NCBI GenBank assembly: GCA_016714765.1
Contig: JADKCF010000047.1
Location: forward strand, 1-64,000
Direction of reading: 5' to 3'
DNA: 64,000 nucleotides
From: Saprospiraceae bacterium
GTDB lineage: Bacteria; Bacteroidota; Bacteroidia; Chitinophagales; Saprospiraceae
Shown: positions 29,481 to 39,290 of the stretch, piece after piece
How positions within the stretch are numbered: position 1 is the first letter of the stretch
Layout of the letters: each line of letters begins with the position of its first letter
Notes under the pieces: model-generated
The model's input: the letters and a program-made list of their open reading frames with translations, nothing else
Database searches by the model: none
Told to the model about the DNA's origin: nothing
Position numbers and translations under genes: made by a program

Positions 29481-30236
29481 ATGATAAGAGCAGAAAATAT
29501 ATTTAAAAATTTTGGCGATCAGGTTGTTCTGAACGGAATTGACTTTTTGTTTGAAGCTGGAAAAACCAACCTTGTAATAGGTAAAAGTGGATCCGGCAAA
29601 ACAGTATTGCTTAAAATCCTGGTAGGTCTTTTTAAACCTACTTCTGGTAGTGTGTGGTATGATGACATTGACCTGGTGACAGCAAATAAAACATCCTTAC
29701 GCAAGTTGCGTATGCAGGTCGGTATGTTGTTTCAGGGAAATGCGCTTTTTGATTCAATGACAATAGAAGAAAACATCAGATTCCCATTAGATATGTTTAC
29801 ACACATGACACTCAAAGAAAAAACAGATCAGGTAAATTTTTGTCTGGAAAGAGTCAGTCTGAGTGGCGTCAATAAAAAATTTCCATCTGAAATATCTGGT
29901 GGTATGCAAAAAAGAGTAGGAATCGCACGAGCCATTGTACTCAATCCAAAATATCTGTTTTGTGATGAACCAAATTCCGGATTAGACCCTCAGACTTCTA
30001 TCACCATAGATGAGCTAATATCGGATATAACCAAAGATAATAATATTACGACTATTATCAATACCCATGATATGAATTCTGTCATGGAAATAGGCGAAAA
30101 TATATGTCTATTGGAAAAGGGAAAGCTAGCCTGGAAAGGAAGTAAAGACGAAGTCCTTCAAGACAAAAACGAAGTCCTTCACGACTTTATTTTTGCCTCT
30201 CCATTTCTGCAAAAATTGATAGAAAACAGTAAGTAA
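29481..30236 (+). CDS. mlaF: Mla-type ABC transporter ATP-binding protein
   Basis: 251 residues, complete ABC ATPase: Walker A GKSGSGKTVL, Q-loop MLFQGNALFDSM, signature ISGGMQKRVGIARA, Walker B LFCDEPNSGLDP and switch INTHDMNSV. The GGMQKRVG variant is typical of MlaF/Ttg2A. It is separated from the permease gene by three bases. It powers phospholipid movement between the membranes. Confidence 0.9.
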   Translation: MIRAENIFKNFGDQVVLNGIDFLFEAGKTNLVIGKSGSGKTVLLKILVGLFKPTSGSVWYDDIDLVTANKTSLRKLRMQVGMLFQGNALFDSMTIEENIRFPLDMFTHMTLKEKTDQVNFCLERVSLSGVNKKFPSEISGGMQKRVGIARAIVLNPKYLFCDEPNSGLDPQTSITIDELISDITKDNNITTIINTHDMNSVMEIGENICLLEKGKLAWKGSKDEVLQDKNEVLHDFIFASPFLQKLIENSK

Positions 30237-30349
30237 AAATATATCTTTTGAAAACTACCCTCTAATAAACTATCAAACCAAAATAATAGCAGGCAATAAG
30301 CTTGCTCTTAAAAAAGTAAATTATCTGAGGTTTAAGCTAAATGAATAAC

Positions 30350-30601
30350 TTATGTGTTGGGCTCATTATCATAATTTTTCCTGTTTTTGTACCACAGGTA
30401 ACCCAAAGTGCCAACTATCAGGTAAGGAAGAAAAAACATGTACAATATACCTGTATTCAATCCTTTGCCGGCACTGCCTCCATCTCTGAGATTAGACTCA
30501 GCAGAGAGTTTACACATGGGACACTGGGCGATTAAATCCACCTGTCCTACTACCAGTACAAGGATTACTGTAAGACCTAATAAAATGATTGTCTTATTCA
30601 T
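30350..30601 (-). CDS. small membrane protein at the end of the oxidase operon
   Basis: About 83 residues from the ATG at 30601, which overlaps the stop of the DUF420 gene (TGATG). It has two hydrophobic segments (TIILLGLTVILVLVVGQ and MFFLPYLIVGTLGYLWY) separated by a loop containing CPMCKLSAESNL. The CxxC may bind copper or heme. Its place behind COX genes suggests an oxidase assembly role, by context only. Confidence 0.55.
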   Translation of the reverse strand: MNKTIILLGLTVILVLVVGQVDLIAQCPMCKLSAESNLRDGGSAGKGLNTGILYMFFLPYLIVGTLGYLWYKNRKNYDNEPNT

Positions 30602-31137
30602 CAATAACAAGGTTTAAGCAATAAATAACAAATAGGACCAGTGACTGCAACGTACAGCCAAATTGGGAAAACCCATCTGGCCATTTTTTTGTGCTTTTCT
30701 ACCTGGTAGGTAAATCCTCTTGTAAATGTGAGTAAAATAAACGGCAGTGAAACACCCGCTAATACAATATGTGTAATTAACAAAAAATAATAAACCGACC
30801 TGATCATTCCCTCTTTGCAAAATGTCGTCTCTTCTGTAGTGAAATGATACAACACATAACACAATAAAAACAAAGCAGAAAATGTCAATGCTCCAAAAAT
30901 AGATTTTTTATGGTTGTCAATTTCTTTTTTTCTGATAAAGTAATATGCCGCCAAGAGGCAAATAGTCACCAAGGTATTGAGTATAGCATGAAATGGTGGT
31001 AAGAAACTAAAGTCAATACCTAAGTCCAACTTGACCCTTCTCATCACCCCTACTAATAATAACACAGCTATTGAAATGATGATGCTTGCCTTTGTAAGTT
31101 TAGAAGCTAGTACATCATTCGATTCAGGATATCTCAT
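30601..31137 (-). CDS. DUF420 membrane protein (oxidase assembly, CtaM-like)
   Basis: 178 residues with about five membrane segments and conserved histidines (FHAILNTLVTICLLAAYYF; TIEN-like HKKSIFG; VLYHFTTEE; THIVLAGVSLPFILLTF). DUF420 proteins (CtaM in Firmicutes) are needed for caa3/aa3 oxidase maturation. It lies four bases after the SCO-like gene and overlaps the next gene by one base, inside the respiratory operon. Confidence 0.75.
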   Translation of the reverse strand: MRYPESNDVLASKLTKASIIISIAVLLLVGVMRRVKLDLGIDFSFLPPFHAILNTLVTICLLAAYYFIRKKEIDNHKKSIFGALTFSALFLLCYVLYHFTTEETTFCKEGMIRSVYYFLLITHIVLAGVSLPFILLTFTRGFTYQVEKHKKMARWVFPIWLYVAVTGPICYLLLKPCY

Positions 31138-31141
31138 TGTT

Positions 31142-31627
31142 TTATTTTTTCATTTTGATGTCAGATTCTTTGGGACGTGGTATGACCATAGCTATGTGTT
31201 CAATCATTTTTCGTACTGACTCTGTATCATTGCGATACACATTACGTATATGCATTGCTGTATCCATCAAAATAAATGACTGTTGTGTGTACTTGTCAAA
31301 AGAGTCAGCCATGTATCCTGCTGGCATGATACGAGTACCTTTAAGACTATCCATGTAAAAAATTTGAAACCCCTTTATATTTTTGAATTGTTCCAAAATA
31401 GACCCCACCACTTTGGTGGTGGATGGTTGTGTATCAGTTACGATCAAACTTGTGAACCCTCGTAATATGTGTAGAGAATCCAGATTTGTGGCTATACTGT
31501 CTTTCGCAACCAACTCAGATAAAGACTTCTTGCGGTAATCTAATCCCTTTTTCAGATAATACCACGAACCAAAAGGAACAATGACTATAAACAAACCCAA
31601 AACCACCCAAGTTATCCAACGTCCCAT
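31142..31627 (-). CDS. SCO-like thioredoxin-fold protein without cysteines
   Basis: 161 residues with one N-terminal membrane anchor (WITWVVLGLFIVIVPFGSWYYL). The mature part reads like a short SCO/PrrC thioredoxin fold, ending SFILMDTAMHIRNVYRN and VRKMIEHIAMVIPRP, which corresponds to the last strands and helix of SCO. The CxxxC copper site is absent; in fact there is no cysteine in the protein. It may serve as a structural chaperone rather than a copper carrier. Located between COX4 and DUF420 genes. Confidence 0.55.
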   Translation of the reverse strand: MGRWITWVVLGLFIVIVPFGSWYYLKKGLDYRKKSLSELVAKDSIATNLDSLHILRGFTSLIVTDTQPSTTKVVGSILEQFKNIKGFQIFYMDSLKGTRIMPAGYMADSFDKYTQQSFILMDTAMHIRNVYRNDTESVRKMIEHIAMVIPRPKESDIKMKK

Positions 31628-31706
31628 GTAAACTAAATTTCAACAGATAACAGTTGGATAATCATTTTGTTCGGAAGAGATTACAGTTTAAGGCTTATAA
31701 TAAGAA

Positions 31707-32084
31707 TTAATGGTTGGGCTTTTGCGTAGCCACCTCCGTCTTGACAGGATTCTTGACATTAGCGCGTGAATTGTTCCAATAGTTACCTTCAGCCAAAAAT
31801 GCAATGATAGCCCATACCAACAGGAATAATGGTAGCAACACGGTCTTGACCAATCCTGGAACTTCATACTTCATATGCATAAACTCATAAACAATCAGAT
31901 AAGCTTTGACTACACTCAGTACTAACATCAGTCCACCGATCAAGATATGTGGAAGGTGTACACCTTCTATCAAATACCCTTTACCCAGCAGTGCCATTAA
32001 TACCTCAAATATGGTTATCCCCGCAAGAATCAGAATTGTCTTGGTAGCGATAGTTTTGGATTGATCATATGATAAATGACTCAT
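31707..32084 (-). CDS. cytochrome c oxidase subunit IV family protein
   Basis: 125 residues with three membrane segments (TILILAGITIFEVLMALL, ILIGGLMLVLSVVKAYLIVY, LLPLFLLVWAIIAFLAEG) and the family motif YEFMHMKYE. It is the small stabilising subunit of caa3/bo-type heme-copper oxidases. It lies 60 bases after the second COX3 gene in the same operon. Confidence 0.85.
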   Translation of the reverse strand: MSHLSYDQSKTIATKTILILAGITIFEVLMALLGKGYLIEGVHLPHILIGGLMLVLSVVKAYLIVYEFMHMKYEVPGLVKTVLLPLFLLVWAIIAFLAEGNYWNNSRANVKNPVKTEVATQKPNH

Positions 32085-32144
32085 AATTTCTTATTGGTTT
32101 TATTTCGAAATTCGAATTTTTAAATGAATAGAAGTCCTTTGAGC

Positions 32145-33005
32145 TTACAATAAATAGAAACATAAAAATACAAACACCCAAACCAAGTCTACAAAGTGCC
32201 AGTACAAACCTATCTTTTCTACCATTTCATACCCATTTCGTCTTTTCACATATAGACCGGTGGCCGCATTTAGGCATATGATCAAAAGGAATGCTACACC
32301 CGAAAGAACGTGAAAACCATGGAATCCTGTAATAAAGAAAAACAGTGCCCCAAATGCTTTAGGTCCAAATGCTTGTGCCTTTTCTACACCTGCATCAGGT
32401 CCTTCAGTAACTTTATATTTCAATGGTGCCCACTCCCCATCATGTTTGTGAATGAGATATGATTGCCCCGGTTCAAAAGTATCACCTTCTTTGATATCAT
32501 GACCATCTCCCATCAGGTAAACTCCCTTTTCTGTATGGGTACCAAATGGATTTACTTTTATTGTCATGTGTTCAGCGCCCATTAAGGTAGTCCATTCCCA
32601 AGCCTGACAACCGAGAAATGCCAATCCTCCAATAATAGTCCAAAGCATCCACACTACTACACCACTTTTATTCTCTCTGTGCCCTTCCTGTACCGCTCGG
32701 ACCATGGTAAACGAACTGGCAAGAAGTATAAATGTCATTACAGTAACAAAAAGTAGAGGCTTATGATGAAAACCCCCAGGAAATGAACTAAATACAAAAT
32801 CAGGCACAGGCCAGGTAGGAACACTAAATCTTAGTGTGCCGTATGCTATCAAAAAACCTGAAAAAGTAAAGGCATCTGAGAGCAAAAAATACCACATCAT
32901 CAGTTTTCCATATGATGCTTTGAATGGTTCGCTGCCTCCCTTCCAGGAACCTCCTTCCTGAGAGTGCGCATGATCAAGTTCGTGAGCCGTAGTAACTGAA
33001 GCCAT
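32145..33005 (-). CDS. cytochrome c oxidase subunit III (long form)
   Basis: 286 residues with about six to seven membrane helices. It has the family features FHVLSGVAFLLIICLNA and YWHFVDLVWVFVFLCFYLL at the C-terminus. A hydrophilic insertion of about 80 residues (from HMTIKVNPFGTHTEKG to GVEKAQAFGPKAFG) sits between helices and is usual for the longer of the two COX3 copies in Bacteroidota. COX3 stabilises the proton-pumping core and may hold lipids or guide oxygen. Fifteen bases after the shorter COX3. Confidence 0.88.
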   Translation of the reverse strand: MASVTTAHELDHAHSQEGGSWKGGSEPFKASYGKLMMWYFLLSDAFTFSGFLIAYGTLRFSVPTWPVPDFVFSSFPGGFHHKPLLFVTVMTFILLASSFTMVRAVQEGHRENKSGVVVWMLWTIIGGLAFLGCQAWEWTTLMGAEHMTIKVNPFGTHTEKGVYLMGDGHDIKEGDTFEPGQSYLIHKHDGEWAPLKYKVTEGPDAGVEKAQAFGPKAFGALFFFITGFHGFHVLSGVAFLLIICLNAATGLYVKRRNGYEMVEKIGLYWHFVDLVWVFVFLCFYLL

Positions 33006-33020
33006 TATAAATTAAATGTT

Positions 33021-33593
33021 TTATTTGCTGATTAATAAAAATATAAACAGATACACCCATAAAAAATCTACAAAGTGCCAATAATTAATCACAAGGTCAA
33101 ATCTGTTTATTCTATATTCTGTAACACGAAATTTTAAAGTAAAAGCATGCAAAGACGCTACAATCATCGCTGCAATTCCACCAAGAACATGAAGTGCATG
33201 TATTCCTGATAAGAGATAAAAAAAGGATCCGGACACGTTGCCTTTTAGATCGACACCTCTCTTGTAAAGCTCAGCCCATCCGTAATACTGTAAAACTACA
33301 AAAGCAAGACCCAAAACCAAGCTTACTATTAATAGAGCCTTGTACAAGCGCTCGTCACCGGACTTAAATTTGTTGAATGACATATGTAATGTGACGCTTG
33401 AACATAATATAACCAAAGTGCTCACATAAAACAAGGTAGGCATTGAAAACTCCAGCCAATTGCCTGCAGCTTGCTTGACAATATAAGCACTTGTAAAAGC
33501 TACAAACATCATCGTAATACTAGCCATCGCAGCCCACAGTGCAAATTTGTGCGGGTGTATTCGATTTCTTTTATTTATGAGCATGTTCTCCAT
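33021..33593 (-). CDS. cytochrome c oxidase subunit III (short form)
   Basis: 190 residues, five membrane helices, ending YWHFVDFLWVYLFIFLLISK, the COX3 C-terminal motif, and with HALHVLGGIAAMIVA. Two adjacent COX3-type genes are common in this phylum. It lies seven bases after ctaB and 15 bases before the long form. Confidence 0.88.
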   Translation of the reverse strand: MENMLINKRNRIHPHKFALWAAMASITMMFVAFTSAYIVKQAAGNWLEFSMPTLFYVSTLVILCSSVTLHMSFNKFKSGDERLYKALLIVSLVLGLAFVVLQYYGWAELYKRGVDLKGNVSGSFFYLLSGIHALHVLGGIAAMIVASLHAFTLKFRVTEYRINRFDLVINYWHFVDFLWVYLFIFLLISK

Positions 33594-33600
33594 TTTCCAA

Positions 33601-34503
33601 TTACATTAACCAATATGAAATCAGTATCAATGGTAAATATAAAAATGAATAAAACATCAGTTTTAAAGCTGAAGCTCTATCAAATTTCACATGAAATTGA
33701 TAACTCAAAAAGATATATCCTAAACTCAATAAAATCGCAGACAAAGTACAGTATATGGACACATTCAGTCTAATAAACATGAAAACAGAGACCGGAATAA
33801 TCAAAGTACCATAAAACATGGATGAAATACCCAGATTTCTGTCTATTTCGCCGTTGGATGTTTCAGGCAACAATTTATATCCGGCATTTTTATAATCCTC
33901 ATACCCCAAAAAGCCAATAGACCAGAAGTGCGGAAACTGCCACAAAAACTGAATGATAAATAGGCATATGGCTAAAAGTGTTATGGAACCATCAAAGGCA
34001 GTAGCTCCTATCATCACAGGTAATGCACCCGGTATGGCACCTACTGCTACAGCAAGCGTGCTATATCTCTTTAAGGGCGTGTACACGAATGAATAAATGA
34101 TAAGTGAAAGCATACCCAAAAACGCAGTGATAGGGTTGAAAGTGGCCAGGATACAAATACCAACCAAACAACTTATACCTGCAAACATAACTGCCTCTGA
34201 AGATTTCATTCTTCCAGTTGCAACTGGTCTGTTGGCAGTACGCGTCATGAGTATATCGAAATCCTTTTCCAGCACTTGATTTAAAGCATTTGCTGCACCT
34301 GTGACTAAAAAACCACCTGAAATCAATAAGATGACATCTGTAAAGTTAATATTACCATCTGAAGCAATAACATACCCCAGAACCGATGATATTACCACCA
34401 CCAGGCTAAGTCGAACTTTCACCAACATGCTGTAGTCAGAGACTTTGTAAAGCCATTCTTTCCCTACAGGACTGGATGAAGTATATGTCTTGTTAATGTT
34501 CAA
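33601..34503 (-). CDS. ctaB: protoheme IX farnesyltransferase (heme O synthase)
   Basis: 300 residues, UbiA family with about nine membrane helices. The prenyl-diphosphate/Mg site reads NALNQVLEKDFDILMTRT with NRPVATGR, typical of CtaB/CyoE. It converts heme b to heme O, the precursor of heme A for the oxidase encoded next to it. Located between COX1 and the COX3 genes. Confidence 0.92.
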   Translation of the reverse strand: MNINKTYTSSSPVGKEWLYKVSDYSMLVKVRLSLVVVISSVLGYVIASDGNINFTDVILLISGGFLVTGAANALNQVLEKDFDILMTRTANRPVATGRMKSSEAVMFAGISCLVGICILATFNPITAFLGMLSLIIYSFVYTPLKRYSTLAVAVGAIPGALPVMIGATAFDGSITLLAICLFIIQFLWQFPHFWSIGFLGYEDYKNAGYKLLPETSNGEIDRNLGISSMFYGTLIIPVSVFMFIRLNVSIYCTLSAILLSLGYIFLSYQFHVKFDRASALKLMFYSFLYLPLILISYWLM

Positions 34504-34534
34504 AATTACTTAAATAAGTATTAATAAAAATAGA

Positions 34535-36380
34535 TTAATGATCACCTACTTCTCCTTCTTTCAGAGGCACATGCTGTTGAACAAATTCTCTCTCGTCCTT
34601 ATTATAGTCATAAGCCCATCTGTGCACTACAGGAAGATTTCCAGGCCAGTTACCATGAATAGGTTCAATAGGCGTTGTCCACTCCAGTGTATTGGCGTCA
34701 TATGGGTTTTTGACCTTCATCTTCTTACCATACCAGATACTATAGAAGAAATTGATTACAAAAACCAACTGTATAAAAAATGCGATGATTGCAAAAACAG
34801 TGATGAACTTGTTCATTTCTGTAAAATGTTTGAATGCATCAAAAGTATCGAATGAATAATATCTTCTAGGTACTCCTGCCATTCCGATGTAGTGCATAGG
34901 CCAGAAAATTGCGTAAGAACAAATGATAGTACCCCAAAAATGTATTTTACCCAATGTTTCATTCATAAACCTTCCATACATTTTTGGATACCAGTGATAT
35001 ACTCCGGCAAACATCCCAAAAAAGGCAGCTACACCCATCACAATATGGAAGTGTGCCACAACAAAATATGTATCGTGCATCACGATATCAATGGCTGAGT
35101 TCCCAAGGAAAATACCGGTTAATCCACCTGATATAAACATAGAAACAAATCCAATGGAAAATAACATTGGTGTGTTTAATCTAAGATTACCTCCGTACAA
35201 TGTTGTGATCCAGTTGAAGACTTTTACTGCTGAAGGTACGGCTATGATAAGTGTAAAGACAACAAAGAAGTTGGAAATAAATGGATTCACCCCTTGACAT
35301 AAACATATGGTGCGCCCAAACTATAAATGACAAAAATCCTATAGCCATTATAGAATACACCATGGCTCTGTAACCAAAAATTGGTTTCCTTGAGTGGACC
35401 GACATAACTTCTGATACAATGCCCATGGCAGGAAGTATGATAATGTATACTTCAGGGTGGCCCAAAAACCAGAAGAGGTGCTGATACAGAATAGGGCTGC
35501 CCCCTACTCTATCCAATGCTTGACCGGCAATAAATATATCACTCAAAAAGAAACTCGTTCCTAAACTTCTATCGAAAATCAACATAAAAAATCCGGAAGC
35601 CAGCACCGGGAAAGACAATAATCCTAAGATGGCTGTCACAAAAAAGGCCCAAATCGGCAACGGCATTCTCCATAAGCTCATTCCCTTTGTTCTAAGATTC
35701 AAGATCGTGGTGATATAGTTAATACCGCCCAAAAGAACTGAAACGACAAACAAGGTCAGGCTTACCAACCAAAGAGTCATACCTGTACCCGAACCTGAAG
35801 AAGCCTGCGGTAAGGCACTCAGTGGCGGATATGCAACCCAACCGCCTGAAAATGGACCCGTACTCAAAAATAGGGAATAAAACATCACTATACCAGCTAA
35901 AAAGAAGAACCAATATGACAACATATTCATAAAAGGTGAAGCCATATCTCTGGCACCTATCTGGAATGGAATCAGCAAATTACTGAAAGTACCACTCAAT
36001 CCGGCAGTAAGCACGAAGAAGACAATAATCGTTCCGTGCATGGTGACTAGGGCGTAATAAAACTCCGGAGCCAATTTACCAATCCCTGTAGTAGGGTCCA
36101 CAACGATCCATTTTCCAAGAAACGGTTTTATCCAGGTCAAACTTTCTTCAGGGAAGCCAAGCTGCATTCTAAAAACAACAGACATAGCCGCACCGATGAT
36201 AGCCCATATCATACCAGTAATTAAAAACTGTCTGGCAATAATTTTATGATCCATAGAAAAAATGTAATGGAAAATAAAATTCGTCTGATATTTGTCCCCA
36301 TGATGATGGGCATGAAAATGATCATCATAACCATGATCTCTGATCAACACATCCTCTTCCTGAATGGTAACATTTGCCAT
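34535..36380 (-). CDS. ctaD: cytochrome c oxidase subunit I, one-base frameshift
   Basis: 614 residues after repair. It carries the twelve-helix heme-copper core: YYALVTMHGTIIVFFVL, FWFLGHPEVYIIILPAMG (CuB His and the cross-linked Tyr region), AHHMF, and in the C-terminal part VMHDTYFVVAHFHIVMG (heme a/a3 ligands). The frame breaks at the TT of 35294-35295; removing one base turns MSRGESIYF into MSGVNPFISNFFVVF and joins both parts exactly. An essential respiratory gene broken in an otherwise intact operon is far more likely a sequencing error. It reduces O2 to water and pumps protons, fed by the ACIII/COX2 proteins upstream. Confidence 0.92.
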
Positions 36381-36399
36381 TTAACTTAAATTTTAATTG

Positions 36400-37917
36400 T
36401 TATTTAGATATTATTCTAAGTTCAGTTCTTCTGTTTTTTTGTCTCCCCTCTGGAGTATCATTTGACTCCATTGGTTTTTCTTGTCCGTAACCTTTAGCTG
36501 AAAGCCTTGCCCCATTTATTCCTTTTGACAATAAATAATCCTTGACTTTGACTGCTCGTTTCTCAGAAAGATCCATATTGCTGGTGGGATCTCCAACATT
36601 ATCAGTATGCCCGCCCAATTCTATTTTAAGGTTAGGGTACTTGCCCATTATAGCAACAAGATTATCCAGTTCATGTTTCGACAAATCGCCGTTCAAATCT
36701 GCTGATCCTGTTACGTAAAACACGTGCTCCAGATTGATAACACTACTTTTTGCACCAGTGGTATCCGCCAAGTAAGCATTAACGTCAGACTTTAGCTGAG
36801 CTTCACGGGCTTTAATTTCATAATCAAACAACTTTTTGCCTGCCCAAGGGTCTTTAGCACCATTTCGGATATTGGCAGCATAAAAAGGTTTTTGACCGGC
36901 AAGCCACGTATCAAACTCTTCTCTTTCGACCACCTCCACTATCCTTCTCATGGAATAATGTCCTTTTCCACACAACTCAGCACAAGCTAATTCGTATTCG
37001 AATGTCTCCCATTTTTTTGGCCCTGTAGGATCTGCAGGATCTGCAGGAACTTGCCATTCAGGATATTTACTGAGTTGCTCCCTGAATTCTTGGGTGGTTT
37101 TGACAGGTGTGAAAATAAAAGATGTAGGTAAACCTGGAACTGCGTCCATCTTGACTCTGAAATGAGGAAGATAAAAATTATGTAATACATCTTTGGCAGT
37201 AATTCTGACTTTGATGGTAGAGTCTTTAGGTAAAAGGATTTTGTCACTTCCTCCCAAAACAATATCATCTACAGATGCCTCATCATTCCAATCTATTCCG
37301 AGACTATTCGAACCCGGATCTATCAATCTGAAATCTTTATTACCCAATTTACCATCAGCACCTGGATATCTGATATCCCATGCAAACTGATAACCTGTTG
37401 CCTCGATTTCAAGGTATTTATCTTCCGATGTCAATGTGGGGAAAATGTTATTCCAAACAATGAGACCATTGGCCACCAGGTAAGTCATTACGACAGCAGG
37501 TATGACCGTCCAAATCATTTCTAATCTGGTATCATGTGCAAAAAATATGGCTTTTGTCTTTCCAGTGTCCCTATACTTGTAAGAAAACCAAAATAAATAG
37601 ATATGTGTCAGTACAAATACAATCCCTGTAAAAAACAAAGTAATATTAAAAATGTGATCCAGGTCAAATCCATGAGCCGACGCAGATGTCAGAGGACCAT
37701 ACCCCAGCATTTTATTTTTGTAATACCATGCTGAAGCCACTGTTCCTATCAAAAACAGAATCATAAATACTACGAGAGCAATACCCTGAGTTGTATTAGA
37801 AGATCTTTCGACAGCTTCTTCTCCTCTGATTTTAGATGCTAACTCAGATAGTTTTCCTATCTGTATGACTACGACCGCCAAGAGAAAAATGATTGCAAAC
37901 GCTACTAAATAAGTCAT
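36400..37917 (-). CDS. cytochrome c oxidase subunit II fused to an OmpA-like domain
   Basis: 505 residues. N-terminal part: a membrane helix (residues 3-20), two further helices (47-65, 90-110) and another at about 133-150, then the cupredoxin with a full CuA site (His246, Cys312, Glu314, Cys316, His320, Met323 in CAELCGKGHYSM). After a linker (345-395) comes a C-terminal OmpA/MotB-type peptidoglycan-binding domain (about 396-505): LKIELGGHTDN, LSEKRAVKVKDYL, AKGYGQEKP and GRQKNRRTEL. There is no in-frame indel at the join. As COX2 faces the periplasm, the extra domain could tether the oxidase supercomplex to the cell wall; that is inference. Located between actF and ctaD. Confidence 0.9.
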   Translation of the reverse strand: MTYLVAFAIIFLLAVVVIQIGKLSELASKIRGEEAVERSSNTTQGIALVVFMILFLIGTVASAWYYKNKMLGYGPLTSASAHGFDLDHIFNITLFFTGIVFVLTHIYLFWFSYKYRDTGKTKAIFFAHDTRLEMIWTVIPAVVMTYLVANGLIVWNNIFPTLTSEDKYLEIEATGYQFAWDIRYPGADGKLGNKDFRLIDPGSNSLGIDWNDEASVDDIVLGGSDKILLPKDSTIKVRITAKDVLHNFYLPHFRVKMDAVPGLPTSFIFTPVKTTQEFREQLSKYPEWQVPADPADPTGPKKWETFEYELACAELCGKGHYSMRRIVEVVEREEFDTWLAGQKPFYAANIRNGAKDPWAGKKLFDYEIKAREAQLKSDVNAYLADTTGAKSSVINLEHVFYVTGSADLNGDLSKHELDNLVAIMGKYPNLKIELGGHTDNVGDPTSNMDLSEKRAVKVKDYLLSKGINGARLSAKGYGQEKPMESNDTPEGRQKNRRTELRIISK

Positions 37918-37947
37918 TTTGTATTTTTATATTATTACTAATATTGT

Positions 37948-39255
37948 TTATATTACATGATGATGCATACTCTCTTCAAGATATGGGTCATTTTTAGGCA
38001 CCAAGGCAGCTTTAGACAGTACCGTCAATGCGACGAAAAGAAATAAACCCAAAAAGCCTACAAATGTTCCAATTTCCAACAATCCAGGCATAGAAAATCC
38101 TGCAACAAAATCAGATGCATGTTCTGCAGTGTGCGCTACAGCGCCATGCTCAGCACCATGAGCTGCTTCTCCAACTGCCGGGGCTGCGTCATGTCCATGC
38201 CCCATAGCATGATTTCTGTTTATCAGAGCTCCTGGTTTGATCATCAAAAAGTAGTCTACCCAGTGGCCCAATAAAACGATAATCGCGACAAAACTGACAG
38301 ATCCAAACTTACGCTTAGTATCATTTCTCATCAGTATAAAAAATGGAACTAAAAAGTTGATCACCAGATTACCAAAAAACAATGAAGGGTAATTATCATA
38401 CCTTTCTCTAAAATATATGGTTTCTTCGCCTATATTGGCGTACCAAATAAGCATAAACTGTGAAAACCAAAGGTAGGTCCAAAATACACTGATAGCAAAA
38501 AGAAACTTGCCAAGATCATGAATATGGTTTTCATTGACTTCAGTGTAATAACCATTGGACTTCAAAAATATGATCATTAATATGGTCAAAGCTATCATAG
38601 ATACAAATGCACTTGCAGTGGAATACCAAGCAAAAAGTGTGCTGTACCAATGTGCATCAATACTCATCACCCACTGCCAAATCATAGCAGCACTGGTAAA
38701 GCCAATGATAGGCAGTAAAATAGCTGCCCAGAATCTCATAGATTTATGTTGTGTAAAAGAAGTGGTGCCCACTCTATCCTCTTCAAGAGAAAGACCTCTC
38801 AATTTGCTTGCAAAAAATGCCCATGTTCCCACAAATATTACGGTTCCAAAGAGATACCAGTTTTTGTTAAGAAATGAAGCTTTTCCTTTCAGAATAGGAT
38901 CGTTTTGAACACCGGCTTCATCTGACCAGTGGTAAAGATGATGCCAGTGCATGTATACGCCCAAAGCCACAATTAGTAACAGTCCCAGGCCTACAAATAA
39001 AAACATGGAGTAAGCTTCCCAAACTCTTTTAAAATTAGTATGCCATCCTGCGTACGCTGTGATACACACTGCAATAAAAAATACTGCCATAGCGGATATC
39101 ATGGTAAAAAATACAGAGTTGTGCAGAAAATTTGTCCAGAACCTTGTATGGTAAGCATCGTCACCTATCCAGGTTAATATCAAGCACACTATACCTAAAC
39201 CCATAGCACCGAATAACACGTTGCGGTGGCTGGCTGTCAATGTATATTGGTTCAT
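37948..39255 (-). CDS. actF: alternative complex III subunit ActF (quinol:cytochrome c oxidoreductase)
   Basis: 435 residues with about ten membrane helices, homologous in pattern to the membrane subunit of the NrfD-derived ActF family (RFWTNFLHNSVFFTMISAMA; FLVPFFILMRNDTKRKFG). A histidine- and alanine-rich loop follows near residue 360 (HAMGHGHDAAPAVGEAAHGA). ActF is a quinone-binding or structural membrane subunit paired with ActC. In the middle of the act-cox operon, 36 bases after actE. Confidence 0.85.
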   Translation of the reverse strand: MNQYTLTASHRNVLFGAMGLGIVCLILTWIGDDAYHTRFWTNFLHNSVFFTMISAMAVFFIAVCITAYAGWHTNFKRVWEAYSMFLFVGLGLLLIVALGVYMHWHHLYHWSDEAGVQNDPILKGKASFLNKNWYLFGTVIFVGTWAFFASKLRGLSLEEDRVGTTSFTQHKSMRFWAAILLPIIGFTSAAMIWQWVMSIDAHWYSTLFAWYSTASAFVSMIALTILMIIFLKSNGYYTEVNENHIHDLGKFLFAISVFWTYLWFSQFMLIWYANIGEETIYFRERYDNYPSLFFGNLVINFLVPFFILMRNDTKRKFGSVSFVAIIVLLGHWVDYFLMIKPGALINRNHAMGHGHDAAPAVGEAAHGAEHGAVAHTAEHASDFVAGFSMPGLLEIGTFVGFLGLFLFVALTVLSKAALVPKNDPYLEESMHHHVI

Positions 39256-39290
39256 ATCTTTAAGATTTCTTTTTTAATTCACTTTAAAAA

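Noticed and set aside
34535..36380. Two separate COX1-like genes.
   Set aside because: They join exactly into one COX1 after removing a single base near 35294; neither piece is functional alone.
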